Shown in pieces: positions 34,966 to 44,636 of a DNA stretch of 64,000 nt. Every line of letters begins with the position of its first letter. The first letter of the stretch is position 1. The DNA lies in the NCBI RefSeq assembly GCF_038502225.1, contig NC_091307.1:29164907-29228906 (forward strand), in the 5' to 3' direction. A model generated the notes under the pieces. The model saw only the letters and a list, made by a program, of their open reading frames with translations. It was not told the DNA's origin and searched no databases. Position numbers and translations under genes: made by a program. Source of the DNA: Cherax quadricarinatus. Its lineage: Eukaryota > Arthropoda > Malacostraca > Decapoda > Parastacidae.

Positions 34966-35345
34966 TCTTATGTGGGATAGCGATGAAGAAGTTTCATGGC
35001 GAGTGGTTCAGCTATGTTATAGAAGCCGTTGTTCTGGTTGAAATTGTTGATTATAGAGATAAGCGATGATTCCAGGATTCTTCGGTATTGGGTGTTGTCT
35101 TCTGTGGCGATAAGTCTTGAGTTTCTGTAGTTAATTAAATGGTTGTGTGAATTGTGATGTTGTACACAGGCATTCCTTGTATCATCAGTCCTGCTTGCGT
35201 ATTGGTGTTCTGAAATACGTGTTTGGAGGTCTCTTGATGTTTCGCCCACGTATAATTTGTTGCAGTCATTACAAGGGATTATGTATACCCCTGCAGAGGA
35301 TGGAAGCTTGTCCTGTCTACTACTGGTGATGTCCTTGATGGTCGT
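34966..35345 (-). pseudogene. Penelope-like GIY-YIG endonuclease domain, C-terminal part
   Basis: On the minus strand: GVYIIPCNDCNKLYVGETSR, then DLQTRISEHQYASRTDD, later NACVQHHNSHNHLI and a C-terminal helix ending LLHRYPT and a stop. GVY and YVG are the GIY-YIG signature; the Arg of L-TR and the downstream His/Asn-rich part fit the family. CNDCNKLYVGET is typical of Penelope-type endonucleases, which nick the target for priming. The RT domain normally upstream is missing. Confidence 0.8.
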
Positions 35346-35442
35346 GGTTGTGGAGGTAGATACTTGGAATGAACTTGACTATAAATACTGAACCTGACTA
35401 TAAATACTCCCATACCTTCCACCCCAGGTAGATCTGTGTGTG

Positions 35443-35472
35443 ACTTGAAAAAGCCCACTGTGTGGGCGAAAC
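35443..35472 (+). ncRNA. Degenerate hammerhead-like core, PLE-2 direct arm
   Basis: CTTGAAAA, GCCCAC-TGT-GTGGGC, GAAACG, then TTATCAATAAAGGATCACAT. The same layout as PLE-1, but with the altered first core segment. Confidence 0.5.
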
Positions 35473-36195
35473 GTTATCAATAAAGGATCACATTAAACTG
35501 CATATGTGTTTATGTTTCCACTGATATCCAATCTTTCATCACCTAATCTTTTTATCCTCATAACCTTACTCTTTCCTGTATTCACTTTTAATTTTCTTCT
35601 TTCGCATACCCTACCAAATTCATCCACCAACCTCTGCAACTTCTCTTCAGAATTTCCCAAGAGCACAGTGTCATCAGCTAAGAGCAACTGTGACAACTCC
35701 AACTTTGTGTGTGATTCTTTATCTTTTAACTCCACGCCTCTTGCCAAGACCCTCGCATTTACTTCTCTTACAACCCCATCTATAAATATATTAAACAACC
35801 ACGGTGACATCACACCTCCTTGTCTAAGGCCTACTTTTACTGGGAAATAATCTCCCTCTTTCCTACATACTCTAACTTGAGCCTCGCTATCCTCGTAAAA
35901 ACTCTTCACTGCTTTCAGTAACCTACCTCCTACACCATACACCTGCAACATCTGCCACATTGCCCTCCTATCCACCCTGTCATACGCCTTTTCCAAATCC
36001 ATAAATGCCACAAAAACCTCTTTAGCCTTATCTAAATACTGTTCACTTATATGTTTCACTGTAAACACCTGGTACACACACCCCCTACCTTTCCTAAAGC
36101 CTCCTTGGTCATCTGTTATCCTATTCTCCATCTTACTCTTAATTCTTTCAATAATAACTCTACCATACACTTTACCAGGTATACTCAACAGACTT

Positions 36196-36499
36196 CTTTC
36201 TTTCTTTCAACACACCGGCCATATTCCACCAATTCAGGGTGGCCCAAAAAGAAAAACGAAAGTTTCTCTTTTAAATTTAGTAATTTATATGGGAGAAGGG
36301 GTTACTAGCCCCTTGCTCCCAGCATTTTAGTCGCCTCTTACAACACGCATGGCTTACGGAGGAAAAATTCTGTTCCACTTACCCATGAAGATAAGAGGAA
36401 ATAAACAAGAACAAGAACTAGAAAGAAAATAGAAGAATACCCAGAGGGGTGTGTATATATATATATGCTTGTACATGTACGTGTAGTGTGACCTAAGTG
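36196..36499 (-). mobile_element. Mini-RTE (SINE-like), 304 bp, in RTE-C
   Basis: Flanked by a 10 bp duplication CAACAGACTT (36186-36195 and 36500-36509). On the minus strand it consists of RTE leader sequence (CCTCCGTAAGCCATGCGTG, GGCGACTAAAATGC, GGGGCTAGTAACCCC) joined to the RTE 3' end (GGCCACCCTGAATTGGTGGA) and a (GAAA)n tail. It is non-coding, so it needs RTE enzymes. Confidence 0.85.
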
Positions 36500-38203
36500 C
36501 AACAGACTTATCCCCCTATAATTTTTGCACTCTCTTTTGTCCCCTTTGCCTTTATACAAAGGAACTATGCATGCTCTCTGCCAATCCCTAGGTACCTTAC
36601 TCTCTTCCATACATTTATTAAATAATTGCACCAACCACTCCAAAACTATATCCCCACCTGCTTTTAACATTTTTTTCTTTATCCCATCAATCCCGGCTGC
36701 CTTACCCCCTTTCATTTTACCTACTGCCTCACGAACTTCCCCCACACTCACAACTGGCTCTTCCTCACTCCTACAAGATGTTATTCCTCCTTGCCCTATA
36801 CACGAAATCACAGCTTCCCTATCTTCATCAACATTTAACAATTCCTCAAAATATTCCCTCCATCTTCCCAATACCTCTAACTCTCCATTTAATAACTCTC
36901 CTCTCCTATTTTAACTGACAAATCCATTTGTTCTCTAGGCTTCCTTAACTTGTTAATCTCACTCCAAAACTTTTTCTTATTTTCAACAAAATTTGTTGAT
37001 AACATCTCACCCACTCTCTCACTTGCTCTCTTTTTACATTGCTTCACCACTCTCTTAACCTCTCTCTTTTTCTCCATATACTCTTCCCTCCTTGCATCAC
37101 TTCTACTTTGTAAAAACTTCTCATATGCTAACTTTTTCTCCCTTACTACTCTCTTTACATCACCATTCTATCAATCGCTCCTCTTCCCTCCCGCACCCAC
37201 TTTCCTGTAACCACAAACTTCTGCTGAACACTCGAACACTACATTTTTAAACCTACCCCATACCTCTTAGTCCCCACTGCCTATGCTCTCATTAGCCCAT
37301 CTATCCTCCAATAGCTGTTTATATCTTACCCTAACTGCCTCCTCTTTTAATTTATAAACCTTCACCTCTCTCTTCCCTGATGCTTCTATTCTCCTTGTAT
37401 CCCATCTACCTTTTACTCTCAGTGTAGCTACAACTAAAAAGTGATCTGATATATCTGTGGCCCCTCTATAAACATGTACATCCTGAAGTCTACTCAACAG
37501 TTTTATCTACCAATACATAACCCAACAAACTACTGTCATTTTGCCCTACATCATATCTTGTATACTTATTTATCCTCTTTTTCTTAAAATATGTATTACC
37601 TATAACTAAACCCCTTTCTATACAAAGTTCAATCAAAGGGCTCCCATTATCATTTACACCTGGCACCCCAAACTTACCTACCACACCCTCTCTAAAAGTT
37701 TCTCCTACTTCAGCATTCAGGTCCCCTACCACAATTACTCTCTCACTTGGTTTAAAGGTTCCTATACATTCACTTAACATCTCCCAAAATCTCTCTCTCT
37801 CCTCTACATTCCTCTCTTCTCCAGGTGCATACACGCTTATTATGACCCACTTCTCGCATCCAACCTTTACTTTAATCCACATAATTCTTGAATTTACACA
37901 TTCATATTCTCTTTTCTCCTTCCATAACTGATCTTTCAACATTACTGCTACCCCTTCCTTAGCTCTAACTCTCTCAGATACTCCAGATTTAACCCCATTT
38001 ATTTCCCCCCACCGAAACTCCCCTACCCCCTTCAGCTTTGTTTCGCTTAGGGCCAGGACCTCCAACTTCTTTTCATTCATAACGTCAGCAATCATCTGTT
38101 TCTTGTCATCCGCACTACATCCATGCACATTCAAGCATCCCAGTTTTATAAAGTTTTTCTTCTTATGTTTTTTACTAAAAGTCTACAGGAGAAGGGGTTA
38201 CTA

Positions 38204-39597
38204 GCCCAATAACTTCCTGGCATTTTGCAATGTATAACTTCCAGTGTACACAATAATATCCAATACTGTAACAATCACAAAGCACAAACAACTTTATACC
38301 AAAGCTTTTCCTCTTGCTTGGTATGTACTGCTTGAAAAAGAGTCTTCCTTTGAACAGAATCAAAGACTCATCAATTACAAGCTTCCTGAAGGGATAAAAA
38401 TACATATTGAATTTCTCTTCCAGATACACAAACACATTCCTAGTCTTATGTAACCTGTCGTTTCTGTCAGGCCTGGTTTTGTCTGAGAAGTGAAGCATAT
38501 GTAATAGTGGCACAAATCGATTCACTCCCATTATATCACTGAAACCTGCGGTTGCAATCAGGCGGTCTGTTGACCAGTATGATTTCACACTGTGCTTATA
38601 CACATGTGGCATAAGCATTATTGTGGCAAACAAAAGATGCATCTCAGCCACAGTTGTCTCCTTCCACTTGTGTAGACGCGATTTTGGTGAAAGTATTGTG
38701 TTTGCCATGGTGTACTCGTAGTATCTGTTTCTTTCCCTCACAATAATTTCCATCAGGGGTTCATCAAAGAATAACTCGAAACATTCCAGATCACTGGCAT
38801 TGTTCCCCAGTGTACAACATGGCTGTATTCCACTTTGGCTTTCATCAAACTGGTGGGGATTTGGAACAAAATTGATAGCTTCCTGCCAATCCCAGGTGCG
38901 GTCTGATGGTGGGTACTGGACAATGACAGGTGTTTGTGGTTGTGGAGGCTGGTGTGGTGGGTAGGTGGGGGATGGTGGCCTTTGTTGTAGATTAGCTGAG
39001 GAAGTGGCATGGGTGGCAACATGGGTAGCAGCATGGCCCACTGCTGGTGCCTCACGACCGGCACCACCACTTCCACCACTATGCACATTTTCCATCCCAA
39101 TTGCAACTATCATCGTCATTTTCACTGTCTGTTCCTGTTGTACAGCCACGGGATGTACTCCGAGATGTACTCCTTCCCCTTGGAATGGCATATAGCACAC
39201 TACCAGAGCGCATATATCATCGTATATACTGACGCTTCGCATGAGAATATTCCACTTCACTATCACTACTGGAACTGGTTTCAAGAGCTTGTAGTTCATA
39301 TTCACTATCATCACCAATGCTCACATCCGAGTCCGGGATTTGGGAAAATAGGTGTTTCCTCTTTGATTCTGGTACAACTGCATGTGAACAAGATGGCCCA
39401 GCAGCAGAGGTGGAAGGCTGAGGGTCGTCTGGGTTTTCCTCACTATTACCGATATTATGGTCATTAGTTTCAGTCACAACCTTACCAAAACCTTAAAACT
39501 CATCTTCACTGGCACTTCCATCTGTATTAGAACTGTCACTGGGGAACAAAAGTGTCTCATTTCGCCGAGGAGTGAGGAGCTTCTTACCGCAAGGCAT
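38204..39597 (-). pseudogene. piggyBac transposase, N-terminal half (piggyBac-2)
   Basis: The ATG at 39597 opens MPCGKKLLTPRRNETLLFPS. It is followed by an acidic disordered region, His/Ala/Pro-rich low-complexity sequence, and then the DDE_Tnp_1_7 core: WDWQEAINFVPN, FFDEPLMEIIVRERNRYYEY, WSTDRL, LHFSDKTRPDRNDRLHKTRN, LVIDESLILFKGRLFFKQYI (first catalytic Asp) and FVLCDCYSIGYY, stopping at RTE-C. A stop near 39495 and a frameshift in the N-terminal part break it. The core is open and well conserved. Confidence 0.85.
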
Positions 39598-39817
39598 GGT
39601 GAACAAGGTCAACTAAAATGGTGTTCCCACAATGTGCCACTGGGTCCCAGATTTTTTTTCTACCATGCACACTGACCCCACACACCCATTCTCTCACATC
39701 TAGGCCTACCAGCCTTTTCCTGTGAGATCTGAAGGCGCTAGAATTTATGCGTACTGGTACATCAAAAACCCTGGCGCGTAAGCCATACTAGTATGGCCGA
39801 AACCCTGAAAGGGTTAA

Positions 39818-40478
39818 TATTAATAATAATAATTATTATAATAATGATAGAGCTTCAGTTCCCTAAATTAATAATAATAATAATAATAATAATAATGCAT
39901 AATACGTACATAATAATAATTCAGATTCCTTCTGCTAGTTGGCACAGCTGATGGCACAGCTGATAGCACAGCTGGTAAGCAGTAAACATGTTTACATCCC
40001 TATGGGGGCAGTTCTCTCATGTTTGTTTGCATTTTTTACAGTCATTTGGCCAAATTTCTTTTTTCTAACCATGGGTCCTAGTGATCTACTGCAGTTAGCC
40101 TCAAAAATACTCCATTTGCTCTTACAGTAAGAACATGGGAAGATACTATAGTCAAATTGAGACAGAAATGGCGACACTTTTGCCGCTGCCTCTGCCACCA
40201 TATTATGGCCTATTTTATTCATTCTAGAGTATATATCATATTTCTGTGCTAATTATATTGTTTATTATGTCATATTAGATGAATTGTGATAGATAAATAA
40301 GCCATACAGTTGATAATAGTGTCATATTCAAGTATTTTTTCTCATTTCTCCAGAGTGCAGGAACGAATTAATGGCTTTTCAATTAATTTAAATGAGGAAA
40401 ATTAATTTGATATACAAGTAAATTGAATTACAAGCTAGCTCCTGGAACAGATTAAACTCGTAAGTCAAGGTTCCACTG
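39818..40478. other. Right part of Tigger-6, no gene
   Basis: (ATA)n runs with the GATAGAGCTTCAGTTCCCTA motif near 39847, short GCACAGCTGATG repeats near 39940, a Tigger-like ACCATGGGTCCTAGTGA near 40068 that stops at once, and the right terminal repeat. Confidence 0.5.
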
Positions 40479-40480
40479 TA

Positions 40481-41821
40481 CAATTCTTTCTCCAAGGTCA
40501 CAGCTACACCAGTGGAAGGACACAACTGTGGCAGAGATGTACCTGTTCTTTGCCACAATAATGCTTATGCCACATGCGTATAAGCACACTGTCACCACAT
40601 ACTGGTCAACAGAACGCCAGATTTCAACCCCAAGTTTTAGTGATATTATACCAGTGAATCGTTTTTTGATACTGTAACGTATGCTACACTTCTCAGACAA
40701 AACCAGGCCTGACAGAAGAGACAGGTTATATAAGATAAGGAATGTGTTCATATACCTGACACAAAAGTGCTATATGTATTTTTATCCCTTCAGGAAGCTT
40801 GTTATTGACGAGTCTTTGATTTTGTTCAAAGGCGACTGTCGTTCAAGCAGTATATACCAAGCAAGAGGAAACACTTAGGTATAAAGTTACTTGTACTGTG
40901 TGATTGCAAAAGTGGTCTGGTTTTGGATATATATGTGATATACATGTAATGTGTGTACACTGGCAGTAATACATTGAGAGATACCAGGAAGTTATTGGGT
41001 ATCTCTGGTGATGTGGTTAGAACAATGATGGAACCATATCCTCGTAAGGGGCATATATTATATACTGATAACTGGTACACAAGCCCCATACTCAGCAATT
41101 TCTTGCGAGTGACCATGAGACACGTGTGTGGCACAGTACGTGGTAATCGTAAGCATATGCCCAGGTTCGATGCTGGCACTCGCAGAGGTGAGGTACAGGC
41201 CTTTGCTGCCAATGACACCATGGCATTTCAGTGGCATGACAAATGTGATGTCACGTTGTTGGCATCAGTTCACCAAAATGAAATGGCAGACAGTGGCAGG
41301 CAGAATAGAGACCAATGAACCCAATGTAAAACCTGCAGCTGTGATGGACTACAACCTCAATATACACTTAGTGGACAAATGTGACATGCAGATTGGGTTT
41401 GCTGATTGTGTATGCAAGAGTTATAAATGGTACAAAAAACTTTTTTTCCATCTTGATATTTCCATACTGAATGCTTATAACATACACAAGTTGAAGACCA
41501 ACAACAAACCAAAATATAGTAAATTTTGTTTATCAGTCATCAGACAAATAATATTCAAGTACCAAGGAGCAACACCTGCAATAGACCAGCACCCACGAAA
41601 TTACCAACACATGCCATCTCATCTGAAGCCTGGTGATCACTACCCCATACAACTGCCACCTACTGCTTTCAAGAAAAGTGCTCAGAAGAGGTGTTTTGTC
41701 TGTCCACATACCACAAAATGCCCACAAAAATGCAGACACTTGTTTTATGTGTAAGGAGTGTGAAGTACCACTCTGCATATACCCATGTTTCAAAGAGTTC
41801 CACAAGCAGCAGCAGTTCTAG
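40481..41821 (+). pseudogene. piggyBac transposase, C-terminal part (piggyBac-3)
   Basis: Resumes with ILSPRSQLHQWKDTTVAEMY, then LHFSDKTRPDRRDRLYKIRN, LVIDESLILFKG (first catalytic Asp) near 40805, a frameshift, GISGDVVRTMMEPYPRKGHI, YTDNWYTSP (second Asp) near 41060, MDYNLNIHLVDKCDMQIGFA (third Asp region) near 41350, and the cysteine-rich end RCFVCPHTTKCPQK then, after a one-base shift near 41740, CKECEVPLCIYPCFKEFHK. It ends at 41821. Breaks are few, so the copy died fairly recently. Confidence 0.8.
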
Positions 41822-41842
41822 GAAAGTGTTCAGTGATTGTAC

Positions 41843-42666
41843 TTTTTTTTTTTTTTTTTTTTTTTTTTTAGCAAGTCGGCCATCTCCCACCGAGGCAGGG
41901 CGACCCAAAAAGAAAGAAAATCCTCAAAAAGAAAATACTTTTGTCATCATTCAACACTTTCACCTCACTCACACAATCACTGTTTTTGCAGAGTTGCTCA
42001 GAATACAACAAACTGCCAATATCCCAAACCCCTCCTTTAAAGTGCAGGCATTGTACTTCCCATTTCCAGGACTCAAGTCCGGCTATGTACAAATACCCAG
42101 TTTCCCTGAATCCCTTCACTAAATATTACCCTGCTCACATTCCAACAGCTCGTCAGGTCCCAAATACCATTTGTCTCCATTCACTCCTAAAATGCTCACA
42201 TAAGTTTGCTGGAAGTCCAAGCCCCTCGCCCACAAAACCTCCTTTACCCCCTCCCTCCAACCTTTTCGAGGATGACCCCCTACCCCGTCTTCCTTCCCCT
42301 ACAGATTTATACTCTCCCCATGCCATTCTACTTTGATCCATTCTCTCTAAATGACCAAACCACTTCAACAACCCCTCTTCAGCCCTCTGACTAATATTTT
42401 TATTAACTCCACACCTTTTCCTAATTTCCACACTCTGAATTTTCTGTATAATATTTACACACACATTGCCCTTAGACAGGACATCTCCACTGCCTCCAAC
42501 CGCCTCCTCACTGCAGCATTTACAACCCAAGCTTCACACCCATATAAGAGTGTTGGTACTACTATACTTTCATACATTCGCTTCTTTCCCTCCATAGATA
42601 ACTTTTTTTTGTCTCCACATAAACCTCAACGCGCCACTCGCCTTTTTTTCTCCATCAATTCTATGA
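41843..42666 (-). mobile_element. RTE-like LINE fragment of a second subfamily
   Basis: Starts with a poly-T run (the complement of the tail) and CGGCCATCTCCCACCGAGGC, a diverged form of the RTE 3' end. The minus-strand frame has RAEEGLLKWFGHLERMDQSR and RSEWRQMVFGT, matching the RTE-A C-terminus at lower identity. It is 5' truncated at about 42666. It cuts off the piggyBac-3 3' flank. Confidence 0.75.
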
Positions 42667-42669
42667 TTA

Positions 42670-42782
42670 AGTCACTCTGTCTGACTTTTTTGGGTTATCC
42701 TAGGTTCTCTACACATATGCTGTTATGCATGATACTCTATGTAACTGTATTTGTGTATACCTGAATAAACTTACTTACATAC
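42670..42782 (+). repeat. Common repeat tail with AATAAAC end
   Basis: Reads GTCACTCTGTCTGACTTTTT, GGGTTATCCTAGGTTCTCTA and later ACCTGAATAAACTTACTTAC. It is nearly the same as 50766-50876. Confidence 0.75.
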
Positions 42783-42935
42783 AAAAGGAATAATTTTCTA
42801 CAGTTACCCCCAGTAACACATTTTCTCTCATGTCAGACTAGAGAAAATGTTATACTTGCCGTCAAGTTATCTGGCTATGATGTCTCATATTTATGTTTGT
42901 TTATTCTATTGTGGGTGTATTTATCATCTTAATAT
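42783..42935 (+). mobile_element. Fragment of a GGGCCC-type element (E4, left piece)
   Basis: Matches 50878-51030 of element E2 in order (GGAATAATTTTCTACAG, CTCATATTTATGTTT). The continuation, ATGTATCGTGTTTATTA, is found at about 52178, on the far side of Jockey-2, so Jockey-2 appears to be inserted in it. Confidence 0.55.
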
Positions 42936-43340
42936 TTATTTTATTTATTTATTTTTATTTATTTATTAATTTGAACATGATACAGAGAAGTACAAGGAAT
43001 ACAATTTTTAAAGTGCAGCATGCCAAAGCCCCTTGTATGCAGAGCATTATGGGCAGGCTTAAAATTAACTTAAGATTAACTAAGCAATGATATATTCAGT
43101 GGTACAAAAATTATTGTAAAACAGATAACAATTTAATACAAATGAGTATTACAAAGACAGGTCATATGGTCATTTACTGTGTTGCTGTGTAATCAGTAGA
43201 ATGGAGTATTTGTTAGGTAATGAAGTTAAACAGTAACAAATTTTGATTGGGTCACAGGTTGACATTTATGAGATATAATAATGAGATACATATATGAGAT
43301 AAAATTTATGAGATACAATTATTCAGTATTTATTTAGTTG

Positions 43341-44636
43341 CAAGTGTATGGTGTAGGAGGTAGGTTACTGAAAGCAGTGAAGAGTTTTTACGAGGATAGT
43401 GAGGCTCAAGTTAAGAGTATATAGGAAAGAGGGAAATTTTTTCCCAGTAAAAGTAGGCCTTAGACAAGGATGTGTGATGTCACCGTGGTTGTTTAATATA
43501 TTTATAGATGGGGTTGTAAAAGAAGTAAATGCGAGGGTCTTGGCAAGAGGCGTGGAGTTAAAAGATAAAGAATCACACACAAAGTGGGAGTTGTCACAGC
43601 TGCTCTTTACTGATGACACTGTGCTCTTGGGAGATTCTGAAGAGAAGTTGCAGAGATTGGTGGATGAATTTGGTAGGGTGTGCAAAAGAAGAAAATTTAA
43701 GGTGAATACAGGAAAGAGTAAGGTTATGAGGATAACAAAAAGATTAGGTGATGAAAGATTGAATATCAGATTGGAGGGAGAGAGTATGGAGGAGGTGAAC
43801 GTATTCAGATATTTGGGAGTGGACGTGTCAGCAGATGGGTCTATGAAAGATGAGGTGAATCATAGAATTGATGAGGGAAAAAGAGTGAGTGGTGCACTTA
43901 GGAGTCTGTGGGGACAAAGAACTTTGTCCTTGGAGGCAAAGAGGGGAATGTATGAGAGTATAGTTTTACCAATGCTCTTATATGGGTGTGAAGCATGGGT
44001 GATGAATGTTGCAGTGAGGAGAAGGCTGGAGGCAGTGGAGATGTCATGTCTGAGGGCAATGTGTGGTGTGAATATAATGCAGAGAATTCGTAGTTTGGAA
44101 GTTAGGAGGAGGTGCGGGATTACCAAAACTGTTGTCCACAGGGCTGAGGAAGGGTTGTTGAGGTGGTTCGGACATGTAGAGAGAATGGAGCAAAACAGAA
44201 TGACTTCAAGAGTGTATCAGTCTGTAGTGGAAGGAAGGCGGGGTAGGGGTCGGCCTAGGAAAGGCTGGAGGGAGGGGGTAAAGGAGGTTTTGTGTGCGAG
44301 GGGCTTGGACTTCCAGCAGGCATGCGTGAGTGTGTTTGATAGGAGTGAATGGAGACAAATGGTTTTTAATACTTGACGTGCTGTTGGAGTGTGAGCAAAG
44401 TAACATTTATGAAGGGATTCAGGGAAACCGGCAAGCCGGACTTGAGTCCTGGAGATGGGAAGTACAGTGCCTGCACTCTGAAGGAGGGGTGTTAATGTTG
44501 CAGTTTAAAAACTGTAGTGTAAAGCACCCTTCTGGCAAGACAGTGATGGAGTGAATGATGGTGAAAGTTTTTCTTTTTCGGGCCACCCTGCCTTGGTGGG
44601 AATCGGCCAGTGTGATAATAAAAAAAAAAAAAAAAA
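43341..44636 (+). mobile_element. RTE-D, 5'-truncated RTE LINE
   Basis: Flanked by an 11 bp duplication TTATTTAGTTG (43330-43340 and 44637-44647). It contains only the C-terminal half of RT and the 3' end with an AATAAAAA tail. It is inserted in the 3' UTR of Jockey-2 beside its stop codon. 5' truncation is the common outcome of target-primed reverse transcription. Confidence 0.9.
43399..44376 (+). pseudogene. RTE reverse transcriptase, C-terminal half
   Basis: An open frame of 325 codons, after a one-base insertion near 43412 relative to RTE-A. It starts within the RT palm (GLRQGCVMSPWLFNIFIDGV); the active site reads LLFTDDTVLLGD instead of FADDT, followed by KVNTGKSKVMR, FRYLGVDVSADGSM, RWFGHVERMEQNR and the basic GRRGRGRPRKGW. 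It lacks the endonuclease and fingers, so it is not functional. Confidence 0.85.

Larger units (their letters stand above)
34703..35520 (-). mobile_element. PLE-2, Penelope-like element with GIY-YIG remnant
   Basis: Flanked by a perfect 12 bp duplication CTGATATCCAAT (34691-34702 and 35521-35532). Inverted arms lie at 34732-34863 and 35388-35520. A 29 bp head has a hairpin GGTAT-AAA-ATACC. Each arm carries a GCCCAC/GTGGGC stem followed by GAAACG, as in PLE-1, but CTGATGA is replaced by CTTGAAAA. Between the arms lies a GIY-YIG coding segment. It is an 818 bp 5'-truncated element. Confidence 0.85.
33829..38203 (-). mobile_element. RTE-C, RTE-type LINE in piggyBac-2
   Basis: Minus-strand RTE copy inserted into the piggyBac-2 transposase. 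GCCCAATA occurs at both joints (33821-33828 and 38204-38211); at the 5' joint this overlaps the LINE's own CTAGCCCA, so part may be microhomology rather than a true target duplication. The 5' leader is truncated there. It carries PLE-2 and a mini-RTE. Coding has several indels, for example near 36911 and 37500, and a stop near 37268. Confidence 0.8.
32565..39813 (-). mobile_element. piggyBac-2, opened by RTE-C
   Basis: TTAA at 32561-32564 and 39814-39817. The right end reads CCCTGAAAGGG-TTAA and the left TTAA-CCCTTTCATG. The transposase runs 39597 to 38204, then resumes at 33828 and ends at 33041. Without RTE-C the element would be about 2.87 kb, a usual piggyBac size. The joint restores CQEVIG-ISCDVVRTM, matching piggyBac-3. 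Confidence 0.85.
21453..40478 (+). mobile_element. Tigger-6, 19 kb composite produced by insertions into a Tigger-type element
   Basis: Left end CAGTGGAACCTTGACTTACG and the inverse at the right end, beside TA at 21451-21452 and 40479-40480. The empty site is a continuous piggyBac reading frame. Own sequence is small: about 21453-21766, 25188-25817, the short blocks around 32493-32560, and 39818-40478. The rest is insertions: a CR1-like LINE, Tigger-7, RTE-B and piggyBac-2. No transposase coding was recognised. Confidence 0.8.
20329..41843 (+). mobile_element. piggyBac-3, opened by Tigger-6
   Basis: TTAA at 20325-20328 is followed by CCCTTTGACTGTTTTGGTCG. A transposase starts at 20551, is interrupted at 21451 by Tigger-6, resumes in frame at 40481 and ends at 41821. 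Removing Tigger-6 (one TA kept) joins AAATACAATTC, continuing the residues NTILSP that are also present in piggyBac-2. The 3' flank is cut off about 22 bp after the stop by an RTE fragment, so the right terminal repeat is lost. Confidence 0.85.

Noticed and set aside
33821..38211. A clean 8 bp target duplication for RTE-C
   Set aside because: GCCCAATA is present at both joints, but the LINE leader itself contains CTAGCCCA there, so microhomology cannot be separated from duplication; only a weak claim is made.
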